The notes beneath the pieces are model-generated. The model saw only the letters and a list, made by a program, of their open reading frames with translations. It did not search any database and had not been told where the DNA came from. From DASXTS01 sp036505275 (GTDB lineage Bacteria; Actinomycetota; Actinomycetes; Mycobacteriales; Pseudonocardiaceae), in contig DASXTS010000422.1 of the NCBI GenBank assembly GCA_036505275.1, forward strand, positions 1 to 31,670: a DNA stretch of 31,670 nt. Reading direction: 5' to 3'. A program made the position numbers and the translations under genes. Below are positions 22,092 to 29,316 of this stretch, one piece after another; within the stretch, counting starts at the first letter, position 1; each line of letters begins with the position of its first letter.

Positions 22092-22319
22092 GTGGTGGGG
22101 ACGCATTTTCCGGATAAGCGCGACGAGTTCGAATCGGCGCTGCAGCGGATGCGCGAGGCCTTCGAAGGGCTGCGCGACGGCCAGGTGAGCTCCTGGATGG
22201 CCGAGTACGAGTTCCGCTCCGGCTACGCCATCGTGCAGGAAATCGCCAGCATGTTCTTCCTCGCCCGCCAGACGTCGCCGAACTGGGAGTCTGCCACCAC
22301 GACGGAGGACGAGGAGTAA
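22092..22319 (+). CDS. Small hypothetical protein coupled to the SDR gene
   Basis: 75 residues starting with GTG 3 bp after the SDR stop; a second GTG directly follows and could be the start. There is no clear ribosome site, so it probably relies on coupling to the SDR gene. The sequence is helical and charged (RDEFESALQRMREAFEGLRD, then WMAEYEFRSGYAIVQEIASM) and ends in an acidic tail (TTTEDEE). No signal peptide, membrane helix or metal motif is visible, and I do not recognise the family. Codon bias with G/C third positions agrees with a real gene. It may be an accessory subunit of the upstream enzyme, but that rests on position alone. Confidence 0.55.
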   Translation: MVGTHFPDKRDEFESALQRMREAFEGLRDGQVSSWMAEYEFRSGYAIVQEIASMFFLARQTSPNWESATTTEDEE

Positions 22320-22352
22320 GCGGCCCGACAGCCGGTCCGACCGAAGTCAGGG

Positions 22353-22826
22353 TCAGCTGAAGGACCCGCCGGCCCACCACCGTTCGAATCGCGGGCGCAC
22401 GGCGACCGTGACCGGCTCCAGCAGGAACCCGCTCGGCGAGCGCACGTAGGTCATGGACCCGTACCCTTGCTCTGGCGGCTTCTGGGCCATCTCCAGCGTC
22501 CAGCCGGCAGCGATCAGGCGCTCGGTCTCCGCCGCCACGTCCTCGACCCAGACGCCGTGGTGGTGCAGGCCGGGCAGGTCGTTGCCGTCCCACAGCGAGC
22601 CGGGAGCACCCTGCAACAGCTCGACGTGCTGCGGGCCCTGGCAGGAGTACGTGAAGCGCAGCGGCGTCGTGAACGCGCCGTCGGCAGGCGTCCAGACCGG
22701 TTGGTCCCGCTCGACAACCGAGGCCCAGCTGATGCCCAGGCCAGCACCGAGCTCTTCCATCGCGGCCTCGAGGTCGCGAACCCGGACGCCGACGTGGTAG
22801 AGCGCGTCGTGGTACTCAAACGACAC
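22353..22826 (-). CDS. VOC (glyoxalase/dioxygenase-fold) protein
   Basis: 157 residues from a GTG with GGAGGG upstream; the open frame continues further, but the extra part matches no family. It is a vicinal oxygen chelate protein built of two beta-alpha-beta-beta-beta units. Likely metal ligands are H11 (LYHVGVRVRD), E69 (HVELLQG), H90 (LHHHGVWVED) and E137 (GFLLEPV). This H-E-H-E set is that of methylmalonyl-CoA epimerase and glyoxalase I-like members. The PVWTPADGAFTTP region and the C-terminal ERWWAGG tail do not give a substrate. It is convergent with the SDR/small-protein operon and may act on an intermediate of the same pathway. Confidence 0.85.
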   Translation of the reverse strand: MSFEYHDALYHVGVRVRDLEAAMEELGAGLGISWASVVERDQPVWTPADGAFTTPLRFTYSCQGPQHVELLQGAPGSLWDGNDLPGLHHHGVWVEDVAAETERLIAAGWTLEMAQKPPEQGYGSMTYVRSPSGFLLEPVTVAVRPRFERWWAGGSFS

Positions 22827-22918
22827 ATCGCCCTCCTCACGAGCCTGCCCGAGCCTAGCGCGCGGAGCGTGAAGGCCCGCGTGATCGTCCGCTGTATCGC
22901 AAATAGGCAGGGCGCTGT

Positions 22919-23296
22919 TCAGCGCGGCACCAGCTTGAGCGTCGTGGCTCGCGCCTCGGCAGCCACCATGGGGTCGACGTAGGTTCCGCTGTGGCGGCGG
23001 TACTTCGTGCGATAGGCGGCGTCGACCTGGTCGTTGATGCTGGGGTCGGTCTCTTCGACAAGGGTGACGTCCCTGTCGACGCCGCCGGCCCGGATGTGGC
23101 CTTCGTGGCGTACCTGGGCGCCGCGGAACCAGGATCCCCCACGGCCCCTGTACGAGCGGACGAAGAGCTCGTCGCCGTGGCGAACGACCCAGACGGTCAC
23201 CGAGTTGCGCAGCGTGCCGTCGCGCCGCAGTGGCGCGATCTGCAGCTCGTCCGCTCTTCCGATCTTGGTTAGCTCGTCTCTGGTCCACGTGGTCAT
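22919..23296 (-). CDS. DUF2255 family protein
   Basis: 125 residues from an ATG with GGAGG eight to ten bases upstream. The sequence matches the DUF2255 pattern as I know it: WTRDELTKIGRADELQIAPL, RRDGTLRNSVTVWVVRHGDE, LFVRSYRGRGGSWFRGA, then HIRAGGVDRDVTLVE and AAYRTKYRR. The function is unknown; the small beta-rich fold is reminiscent of nitroreductase-like F420-binding proteins, but I cannot show that here. It is upstream of the VOC gene on the same strand with a 92-bp gap, and divergent from the DHFR-like gene at 23465. Confidence 0.88.
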   Translation of the reverse strand: MTTWTRDELTKIGRADELQIAPLRRDGTLRNSVTVWVVRHGDELFVRSYRGRGGSWFRGAQVRHEGHIRAGGVDRDVTLVEETDPSINDQVDAAYRTKYRRHSGTYVDPMVAAEARATTLKLVPR

Positions 23297-23334
23297 CGGC
23301 TGAGCCTCCTTCCTGATGTCAGCGATGCGGGCCG

Positions 23335-23389
23335 GCCAGACGGAAAACGACCGATGCCGTGACAGGCACCTGACGGTAGGCCGTCTGGC
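23335..23389. promoter_or_regulatory. Long-spaced inverted repeat in a divergent promoter region
   Basis: GCCAGACGG (23335-23343) and its perfect complement CCGTCTGGC (23381-23389) are 37 bases apart, between the divergent DUF2255 and DHFR-like genes. A smaller stem (TGCC/GGCA) sits in the spacer. Two half-sites about 46 bp centre to centre would suit binding by a regulator with looping, or a stem-loop in a leader RNA. Confidence 0.35.
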
Positions 23390-23464
23390 GCCGCGAGTCG
23401 CTAATGTGACTGCGCCGCCGGCCAGCGCGGCTGGCCGTATCCCGCAGAGACCAGGAGGCCCCTC

Positions 23465-24022
23465 ATGGCCAGGCTGATCTACTCGGCGATCGCATCTCTC
23501 GACGGCTACGTCGCGGACGAGGACGGCAACTTCGACTGGGCCGAGCCGGACGAGGAAGTGCACACCTACGTCAATGACCTCATCAGCACCGTCGGCACAC
23601 ATCTTTACGGGCGCCGGATGTACGAGGTGTTGGTCGCCTGGGAAACGATCGCCCTCGCCGACCAGCCACCCGCCACCCGGGACTTCGCGGCGATATGGCG
23701 GGCGGCCGACAAGATCGTGTACTCCAGGACACTGCAGACGGTTTCCAGCGCCAGGACGCGGATCGAGCGAGAATTCGACCCGGAAGCGGTCCGGCGGATG
23801 AAGGCCTCAACGGCGCGGGACATCACCGTGGGCGGTCCCGGGCTCGCCGCCCACGCGTTCAAGGCCGGCCTGGTCGACGAGTGCCAGCTGTTCCTCACGC
23901 CGATCATCGTGGGCGGCGGCACTCAGTCCCTCCCCGACGGCGTCCGCCTCGAGCTCGAACTGATGGACGAACGCCGGTTCGGCAACGGCGTGGTTCACCT
24001 CCGCTACCGAACCAAGCCCTGA
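23465..24022 (+). CDS. Dihydrofolate reductase-fold protein (RibD C-terminal domain type)
   Basis: 185 residues, start supported by AGGAGG nine bases upstream. The family pattern is clear: LIYSAIASLDGYVADEDGNF at the N-terminus, THLYGRRMYEVLVAWE, DKIVYSRTL, then DITVGGPGLAAHAFKAGLVD and CQLFLTPIIVGGGTQSLPDG. These proteins bind NADPH and resemble the reductase domain of RibD; the free-standing ones are common in actinobacteria and mostly uncharacterised. A true folate or riboflavin role is not implied. It is convergent with a second member of the same family ending at 24059; the two sequences are only distantly alike, so this is not a recent duplication. Confidence 0.9.
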   Translation: MARLIYSAIASLDGYVADEDGNFDWAEPDEEVHTYVNDLISTVGTHLYGRRMYEVLVAWETIALADQPPATRDFAAIWRAADKIVYSRTLQTVSSARTRIEREFDPEAVRRMKASTARDITVGGPGLAAHAFKAGLVDECQLFLTPIIVGGGTQSLPDGVRLELELMDERRFGNGVVHLRYRTKP

Positions 24023-24058
24023 CCAGAGCGACAGCCGGGGAAATGCCGTTCCGCGCCG

Positions 24059-24682
24059 TCATGCGCCGTGATTGACGACCTCGTACTGCAACAGCAGGTT
24101 GTTGGAGCCGTCACGGCGCCGGGTGCTCACCAGCCGCAGCGGTGGGACCGGCCCGGCGCCGAAGGCCGGGGTCCCCGCGCCGAGAACCGCGGCGCCGAGC
24201 ATCAGGTGCAGCTCGTCGACGAGCCCGGCGACCAGCAGGTCGTTCCAGAGCGTCCGGCTGCCGAACATCAGGATGTCCTTACCCGGCCGGTCTTTGAGCT
24301 GCGTGACGGCCCGGCGGGCATCCGCCCGTCGCACGATCGTCGTGGTGTCGGTCCACGGCGCGGTGTCGTCCTCGATCAGGGAGTCGGACACGACGACCTT
24401 CTGGATCTCGTTGTTGCGCTGCCCGGTCTCACGGTGCAGATCGGCCACGCCGGGGTTGCCGGCCACCGCGGGGGACACCTCGGGGTTCTCGGCCACCGCC
24501 GGCCAGTACCCCTTGAGCCCCAGGTAGGTGGTCGCGCCCAGCAGCAGCGTGTCGGCGGCCCGCAGCCGCTGCAGGTTCTGCTCGTCGAAGAAGCCGTCCA
24601 TCGGCAGCACCATGACGTTGCCGCCGGGCCCCTCGACATTGCCGTCGAGGGACATCATGTTGGAGACGATCAGCTTGCGCAT
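24059..24682 (-). CDS. Dihydrofolate reductase-fold protein (RibD C-terminal domain type), second copy
   Basis: 207 residues. Family blocks are KLIVSNMMSLDGNVEGPGGN, ADTLLLGATTYLG, KVVVSDSLIED, and DILMFGSRTLWNDLLVAGLV followed by DELHLMLGAAVLGAGTPAFG. The insert AVAENPEVSPAVAGNPGV contains a short internal duplication (about 24440-24500) that is visible in the DNA as well. The gene lies 62 bp downstream of the SigG-type sigma factor on the same strand, a pairing I recall as common in actinobacteria, so it may be part of that sigma factor's operon or regulon. NADPH binding is expected; the substrate is unknown. Confidence 0.9.
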   Translation of the reverse strand: MRKLIVSNMMSLDGNVEGPGGNVMVLPMDGFFDEQNLQRLRAADTLLLGATTYLGLKGYWPAVAENPEVSPAVAGNPGVADLHRETGQRNNEIQKVVVSDSLIEDDTAPWTDTTTIVRRADARRAVTQLKDRPGKDILMFGSRTLWNDLLVAGLVDELHLMLGAAVLGAGTPAFGAGPVPPLRLVSTRRRDGSNNLLLQYEVVNHGA

Positions 24683-24744
24683 CGTGTACTCCTCAGGTTG
24701 GTGGTCGAGCCGTCACCCGATGAGAGACACCGTCGACGCCGGAT

Positions 24745-25770
24745 TCATCGCTGCGCGCGAAACTCGATGGGCAGGTCGAAGCGGCGCAGCAGCTGGGGGT
24801 CGAGGAAGCTGGCGATCCAGCAGATCCGGCCGTCACGCAGGCTCAACACATTCACCGCGCCCAGCCGGAACCGCTCCCCGTCGTGCTGGTAGCAGGCGAA
24901 CGCGGGTTGCCCGTTCGCCTGCACCGCCACCAGCCGCCACGGCGTGGCGAACACGCGATCGGCGAGGAACCGTGCCACGTCCCGGCGACCGTCGAACCAC
25001 GCGGGCAGCGGCGGCATGGTGAACCGGGCGTCCCGCGCCAGCAGCCCCACCAGCGCGTGGACGTCGGCCCGCTCCCACGCCGACACGAATTCGTCCACCA
25101 GCTCACGGCGCCCGCCCGGGCCCAGCGCAGCCAGCTCGGCCTGCTGGGTGCGTGGTGGAATCCGCTGCCGCACCGCCGCCCTTGAGCGCTGCATCGCGCT
25201 GTTCACCGACGCGGGTGTGGTGTCGAGCATCCCGGCGACCTCGGCCGCGGTGAACCCGAGCACCTCACGAAGGATCAGCACCGCGCGCTGGTTGCCCGGC
25301 AGGTGCTGCAGCGCCGCGACGAAGGCCAGCTCGACGCTCTCCCTCCGCAGGTAGGCCGCCGCCGGGTCGGGCTCGTCGTCCGCGGGCAGATCGTCGGGCC
25401 ACGGCTCGAGCCAGACCGGGCCGGACACCGGCTCGCCGAGATCGCGGGTATCGGAGCGGGCCGGGCCGTGGTCGAACGACAGCACCCGCCGGGGTCGCAC
25501 CGAACTCAGACGCAGGCAGGCGTTGGTCGCCACGCGGTAGAGCCATGTCCGCAGCGAGCTCCGGCCCTCGAAACCGGCGAGGCCCCGCCACGCTCCGAGC
25601 AGCGTCTCCTGCACCGCGTCCTCGGCGTCCTGGACCGAGCCGAGCATCCGGTAGCAGTAGGCGTAGAGCTCGTTGCGATGCCACCGCACGAGCTGCTCGA
25701 AAGCCGCCGCGTCGCCCAGCCGCGCGTCGGCCAGCAGCTGCTCCTCGGACCCCCCGCCAGCCCCGGTCAC
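24745..25770 (-). CDS. ECF sigma factor of the SigG type with C-terminal SnoaL-like domain
   Basis: 341 residues. Region 2 is ELYAYCYRMLGSVQDAEDAV through SSLRTWLYRVATNACL. Region 4 is ALQHLPGNQRAVLILREVLG, then FTAAEVAGMLDTTPASVNSA. The linker WLEPWPDDLP and the C-terminal NTF2/SnoaL-like domain (from about residue 215, LVDEFVSAWERADVHALVGL) identify the TIGR02960/SigG-like subgroup. In this subgroup the extra domain is thought to control activity in place of a separate anti-sigma factor, and none is seen here. It lies upstream of the DHFR-like gene on the same strand and is divergent from the DUF2277 gene. Confidence 0.92.
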   Translation of the reverse strand: MTGAGGGSEEQLLADARLGDAAAFEQLVRWHRNELYAYCYRMLGSVQDAEDAVQETLLGAWRGLAGFEGRSSLRTWLYRVATNACLRLSSVRPRRVLSFDHGPARSDTRDLGEPVSGPVWLEPWPDDLPADDEPDPAAAYLRRESVELAFVAALQHLPGNQRAVLILREVLGFTAAEVAGMLDTTPASVNSAMQRSRAAVRQRIPPRTQQAELAALGPGGRRELVDEFVSAWERADVHALVGLLARDARFTMPPLPAWFDGRRDVARFLADRVFATPWRLVAVQANGQPAFACYQHDGERFRLGAVNVLSLRDGRICWIASFLDPQLLRRFDLPIEFRAQR

Positions 25771-25849
25771 GGGCCCATCTTGCCGTCACCGAGGCCGCCT
25801 GGCTGCAGGTTCGACCGCTGCGACCACCTCGCCGCCAGGGCCGGCGGGT

Positions 25850-25855
25850 TAGCGT
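25850..25855 (+). promoter_or_regulatory. Possible -10 element of a leaderless transcript
   Basis: TAGCGT (TAnnnT pattern) ends 6 bases before the ATG at 25862, the spacing expected if transcription starts on the A of the start codon. No Shine-Dalgarno sequence can fit at a normal distance apart from GGGA directly against the ATG. No clear -35 is visible. Confidence 0.4.
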
Positions 25856-25861
25856 GGGAAC

Positions 25862-26125
25862 ATGTGTCGCAACATCACGGAGCTCCGCGGGCTGCAGCCG
25901 CCGGCCACAGACGAGGAGATCGAGGCAGCCGCCCGCCAGTTCATCCGGAAGGTCAGCGGGCTGCGGCAACCGCCGCCGGCAGCGAACCTGGCGTTCGAGA
26001 CCGCCGTCGCCGAGGTGACCGCGACGACCCAGCGGCTGCTCGAAGTGCTGCCGGCACGCCGGCAGCCGCCGGCGACGGTGCCGCCGCTGCGCCGGCCCCA
26101 GGTGCGTGCGCGCCTCGGCCGTTGA
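25862..26125 (+). CDS. DUF2277 family protein
   Basis: 87 residues beginning MCRNITELRGLQPPATDEEI and continuing AARQFIRKVSGLRQPP, the characteristic DUF2277 opening (MCRNI...PPAT-EEI...Q-VRKISG). The second half forms a helix with RLLEVLPARRQPP. DUF2277 proteins are small, widespread in actinobacteria and of unknown function; the conserved Cys at position 2 is notable. It is divergent from the sigma factor (91 bp apart) and convergent with the TetR gene, 23 bp apart. Its transcript is probably leaderless. The C-terminal Pro/Arg-rich tail is likely disordered. Confidence 0.9.
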   Translation: MCRNITELRGLQPPATDEEIEAAARQFIRKVSGLRQPPPAANLAFETAVAEVTATTQRLLEVLPARRQPPATVPPLRRPQVRARLGR

Positions 26126-26148
26126 CCGGTCCCACGCAAGCTCGCGGC

Positions 26149-26856
26149 TCAGTCCTGCGCCGTCGTGGTTTCCGTGGTGCGGATGCCGAGCGCGCCCACC
26201 CACAGACGGGTCAGCGTGGCGACAAGCTCGTCCAAGTCGACCGACTTGTGCCCGACCGCGAACACGGCATACGCGGTGCGGCTCACCATCGTCGAGACCG
26301 CCAGCGCGGCCAGGTCGGGGTCCAGTGCCCGATCTGCAAGGCCGTCGCGTTGCAGGCGGCGAATTGCGGCGGCATTGCGCGACACGAACACGTCGGTGCG
26401 CTCCAGGCGCAGCCGCATGAAGTCCTCATCGACCGTGGCGACCTGCTCGAGCAAGGCCATCAGCTTGGCGTTGCGACGATAGGCCTCGAGGTAGGCCCGG
26501 TTGGCTGCCTCGATCGCGGCGACCGGATCGGACGACCCATCAGACGCCTCATCGGAGGCCTCATCGGACGCCTCATCGGACGCCTCGGCCATGGCGGCTG
26601 CCGGGCCCGGGTGCAGCATTTCCTCCTGCACCTCGGCCAGGACTGCCGCGAGCACCGCGTCCTTCCCGTCGAAGTGTGAGTAGAACGAGCCGTGCGCGAC
26701 ACCCGCGGCATCAGCGATATCCGTGATCCGGGCGTGGACGAACCCGTCACGCTCGAAGACCTCGCGCGCGGCGCGGATCAACGCGCGGCGGTTGCGGACC
26801 GCGTCCGCTCGTGGCCGTTTGGTGCGCCGGACGGAAGCCGCGGTCTCGGTCGGCAT
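26149..26856 (-). CDS. TetR/AcrR family regulator with EASD repeat insert
   Basis: 235 residues from an ATG with GGAGGTGG upstream; the open frame continues far beyond, but that part is antisense to the DUF2855 gene. The HTH domain is at about 18-68 (NRRALIRAAREVFERDGFVH, then ITDIADAAGVAHGSFYSHF). Residues 91-106 are four EASD repeats encoded by a 12-bp tandem repeat, between the DNA-binding domain and the ligand domain. The ligand domain has RAYLEAYRRNAKLMALLEQV and a TetR_C-like helix set. A 20-bp operator-like palindrome lies just upstream in the 51-bp gap to the divergent DUF2855 gene, so it probably represses both itself and that gene. Confidence 0.92.
   Translation of the reverse strand: MPTETAASVRRTKRPRADAVRNRRALIRAAREVFERDGFVHARITDIADAAGVAHGSFYSHFDGKDAVLAAVLAEVQEEMLHPGPAAAMAEASDEASDEASDEASDGSSDPVAAIEAANRAYLEAYRRNAKLMALLEQVATVDEDFMRLRLERTDVFVSRNAAAIRRLQRDGLADRALDPDLAALAVSTMVSRTAYAVFAVGHKSVDLDELVATLTRLWVGALGIRTTETTTAQD
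26539..26586. repeat. 12-bp in-frame tandem repeat, four units, within the TetR gene
   Basis: Four 12-bp units (consensus ATCGGACGCCTC on the plus strand) start at 26539, 26551, 26563 and 26575; the first two each differ by one base. Read on the minus strand they encode EASD four times. Because 12 is a multiple of three, copy-number change would lengthen or shorten the linker without shifting frame. Confidence 0.88.
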
Positions 26857-26874
26857 GGTGGTCCACCTCCAATC

Positions 26875-26894
26875 TGAACTTGACGTCGAGTTCA
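26875..26894. promoter_or_regulatory. TetR operator palindrome
   Basis: TGAACTTGACGTCGAGTTCA is a 20-bp palindrome with 18 of 20 symmetric bases, placed in the 51-bp gap between the divergent TetR (start 26856) and DUF2855 (start 26908) genes. A second, overlapping inverted repeat pairs AACTTGA (26877-26883) with TCAAGTT (26892-26898). TTGACG (26880-26885) within it could be a -35 element. Size, symmetry and position are those of a TetR autoregulatory operator. Confidence 0.7.
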
Positions 26895-26907
26895 AGTTAA
26901 GCCTAAC

Positions 26908-28023
26908 ATGGCCGCCATGCCGTTCGGGACGCGGATGCTGGATCTCGAGGTCCGGCGAGACGAGCTGGACCGCGTTCGGGTGGTCGAGACCCGGCTTCCT
27001 CGGCTGCGCGACGGTCAGGTGCTGATGCGGGTCGAGCGCTTCGGCTGCTCGGCCAACAACATCTCCTATGCCCTGCTCGGCGATACGCTGCGATACTGGG
27101 ATTTCTTTCCCGCGACCGACGGCTGGGGTCGGATCCCGGTCTGGGGCTTCGCGCACGTTATGGACAGCGCCACCGACGCACTCGCCGAGGGCGTTCGAGT
27201 ATTCGGCTACTGCCCGATGGCGACCCACGTGATCGTCACGCCCGGCCGCGTCGGCAGCAAAGGCTTCGCCGACGTTGCGCCGCACCGCGCGCAACTGCCA
27301 CCGGCCTACAACGCCTACCGGCGCGTCGACACCGACCCGGGATATGATCCCGACCGCGAGGACCAGCAGACAATGCTGCGGCCATTGTTCTTTCTGTCGT
27401 TCCTGCTCGACGACTATCTCGCCGAGAACGAGCTGTTCGGAGCCGACACTGCGCTCATGTCGAGCGCCTCGAGCAAGGCCGCACTCGGAGCCGCATTCCT
27501 GCTTGCCCGACGCGGCGCTCGGGTCGTCGGTCTGACCTCGGATACGAAGGTCTCCTTCCTCGCCGACCTCGGCGTCTACGACAGCGTCATTGGATATGGC
27601 TCGGTCGAGACCCTCGACCGGCGAACCGTCACATTCATCGACCTGGCTGGAAACGCGAAATTGCAGCACGCCGTCCTTCGGCATTTCGGCGATCAGCTGC
27701 GACAAACCGTTGTCGCCGGCGCGACCCATCAGCAGGGATGGGCGGCAACGCAGCTAACGCCGTCGGACGAGCCCGCGGCCAATCCGAGGTCGGTCTCCTT
27801 TTCCGCCCCTGACCGAATCGTGGCACGCACACGCGAATGGGGCCACAGTGGCCTGGACGCCCGCATGGCTGACGCGTGGGGGCCGTTCGCCGAGTGGTGC
27901 GACGCTTGGCTGGTGATCAAGCGCAAGCATGGGCCACCCGCCGTCGAAGCGGCCTATCGCGAAATCCTCCACGACAAAGTCCCGCCAGCCAACGCATACG
28001 TCCTGTCAATGTGGTCCGAATGA
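26908..28023 (+). CDS. DUF2855 family protein
   Basis: 371 residues. The order of blocks fits DUF2855: an N-terminal region with VLMRVERFGCSANNISYALL, then GWGRIPVWGFAHVMDS, GVRVFGYCPMATHVIVTPGR, YNAYRRVD, and a nucleotide-fold-like SSASSKAALGAAFLLARRGA with VVGLTS. The layout recalls medium-chain dehydrogenases that have lost zinc ligands, but no reaction is assigned. No Shine-Dalgarno sequence precedes the ATG, and the start lies 13 bp from the operator palindrome. It is divergent from and very likely controlled by the TetR gene at 26149-26856. Third-position GC looks somewhat lower than in the neighbouring genes by eye. Confidence 0.85.
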   Translation: MAAMPFGTRMLDLEVRRDELDRVRVVETRLPRLRDGQVLMRVERFGCSANNISYALLGDTLRYWDFFPATDGWGRIPVWGFAHVMDSATDALAEGVRVFGYCPMATHVIVTPGRVGSKGFADVAPHRAQLPPAYNAYRRVDTDPGYDPDREDQQTMLRPLFFLSFLLDDYLAENELFGADTALMSSASSKAALGAAFLLARRGARVVGLTSDTKVSFLADLGVYDSVIGYGSVETLDRRTVTFIDLAGNAKLQHAVLRHFGDQLRQTVVAGATHQQGWAATQLTPSDEPAANPRSVSFSAPDRIVARTREWGHSGLDARMADAWGPFAEWCDAWLVIKRKHGPPAVEAAYREILHDKVPPANAYVLSMWSE

Positions 28024-28194
28024 CCAGGACGGTGCCGCCGAGCTGTTGAGCTGATCGCCGTGCGTGACCACCCGCTACCTCCAAGCGGGCGACCGGCGCC
28101 GTTGTGGCCACCGACTCGCCGGCCCTACATTGGTGACGCCCGCCGCGACCGCCCGTCGTGGGCGAAAGCACCGCCGATCTGGAGGGCCGCAGCG

Positions 28195-28377
28195 ATGGAG
28201 CGATCGGGACCGGAACAGCCCGGCGACTACTCATACGACCTGGTGCACGAGGTTAACCTCGGATCTGAGGCGCAGCCCCGCCAAGTGCCGGAGCCGCCGC
28301 ACCACAGCCCCCCAGCCCACGCCGGGACGGACGACACCGGGGGCGACTACGAGTACGACGAGGCCCACGACTTCTGA
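28195..28377 (+). CDS. Small protein with paired GDYxYDxxH motifs
   Basis: 60 residues from an ATG with GGAGGG eight bases upstream; a longer frame exists, but the extra N-terminal part is low-complexity and lacks a ribosome site. Two copies of the same motif frame the protein: GDYSYDLVHE (10-19) and GDYEYDEAHDF at the C-terminus. The linker is Pro/His-rich (PEPPHHSPPAHAG). The Asp/Tyr/His pattern is striking and could bind metal or act as a short linear docking motif. I recall similar small proteins in other actinobacteria but no assigned function. It stands alone between DUF2855 and the convergent hydrolase gene, 171 bp after the former. Confidence 0.7.
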   Translation: MERSGPEQPGDYSYDLVHEVNLGSEAQPRQVPEPPHHSPPAHAGTDDTGGDYEYDEAHDF

Positions 28378-28431
28378 CCGGACCGCGCGACCTGGTCGCC
28401 CACGGTGCGTTGGCCGCGGACTGCGACGCCA

Positions 28432-29289
28432 TCAGGCTCGGAGCTTGCGCAACCAGTCAAACGCGGGTGTGGTCAGGGTCTGCTCGAAGAGGGGGTCTCC
28501 GTGCCGGGCACCGCGGAGCATACGTAGGTCGACCCTACCGCCGTGCCGGCGGAGCCCGGCGTCCAGGATCAAGGTTTGTTGATGGGGCACGAGACGATCG
28601 TTGGTTCCGGCCGCAAGGAAGAACGGCGGAAGCGCCGGGCTGGATGCGATGTAGCTGATTGGATTCGCCTGGGCGGCCAGTTCGGGAACGTCCTGAATCG
28701 GCGCACCGAGGAATCGCGATTCGGGTGATCCTGGGTCGTCGTGTACCTGTACATCCGGACCGGCGCCCTCGGGCGGACCCTGCGCAAACTGCACGTCCAT
28801 GAGCAGGAAGTCAGAGGGTCCGTACCAGTCGATGACCGCCTGCACGCTCGAATCACCGTCCAGGCGGTCGAACATCGTGCTCTGACCGGTCGTAACGCCG
28901 AGCATCGCGGCGAGATAACCGCCTGCGGACCGGCCCCACGCGGCGAAGAAGGTCGGATCGAGATTCCACGCCGCGCCGTGTTCGCGCAGGAACGCGACGG
29001 CCTGCTTCACGTCGCACACGGCCGCCGGAAACACGGCCTCGCCGGACAGCCGGTACTCCACCGAGGCGACCGCCCAGCCGCGGGCCAACAGCTCCGGAAG
29101 GGCGTCGAGCTCCCACCGTCGGTTGCCGACCGCGAACGCGCCGCCGTGAATCGCGATCACGACCGGCGCGGCGCCATCGGTGGTTGTGGGAAGGTACAGG
29201 TCGAGCGCTTGGTTCCTGGATTCGTCGCCGTAGGCGATCGTCACCTGCGGCTCGACCGTGCTGGTCTCGCTCATGCGTCGGGTGCTCAT
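28432..29289 (-). CDS. Alpha/beta hydrolase, esterase/lipase (BD-FAE/Aes-like)
   Basis: 285 residues from the ATG at 29289; an ATG at codon 6 is equally possible, since neither has a clear ribosome site. The oxyanion block is AIHGGAF (46-52). The nucleophile is S121 in GRSAGG, and the other triad members are probably D231 (GTNDRLVP) and H263 (GARHGDP). The HGG motif and the shape of the fold place it with the hormone-sensitive-lipase/BD-FAE group, which cleaves small esters. There is no signal peptide, so it is cytosolic. It lies 27 bp downstream of the aldo/keto reductase gene on the same strand and is probably cotranscribed with it. Confidence 0.92.
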   Translation of the reverse strand: MSTRRMSETSTVEPQVTIAYGDESRNQALDLYLPTTTDGAAPVVIAIHGGAFAVGNRRWELDALPELLARGWAVASVEYRLSGEAVFPAAVCDVKQAVAFLREHGAAWNLDPTFFAAWGRSAGGYLAAMLGVTTGQSTMFDRLDGDSSVQAVIDWYGPSDFLLMDVQFAQGPPEGAGPDVQVHDDPGSPESRFLGAPIQDVPELAAQANPISYIASSPALPPFFLAAGTNDRLVPHQQTLILDAGLRRHGGRVDLRMLRGARHGDPLFEQTLTTPAFDWLRKLRA

Positions 29290-29316
29290 TCCATTGCACC
29301 GCTTCCATTGCGCCGC

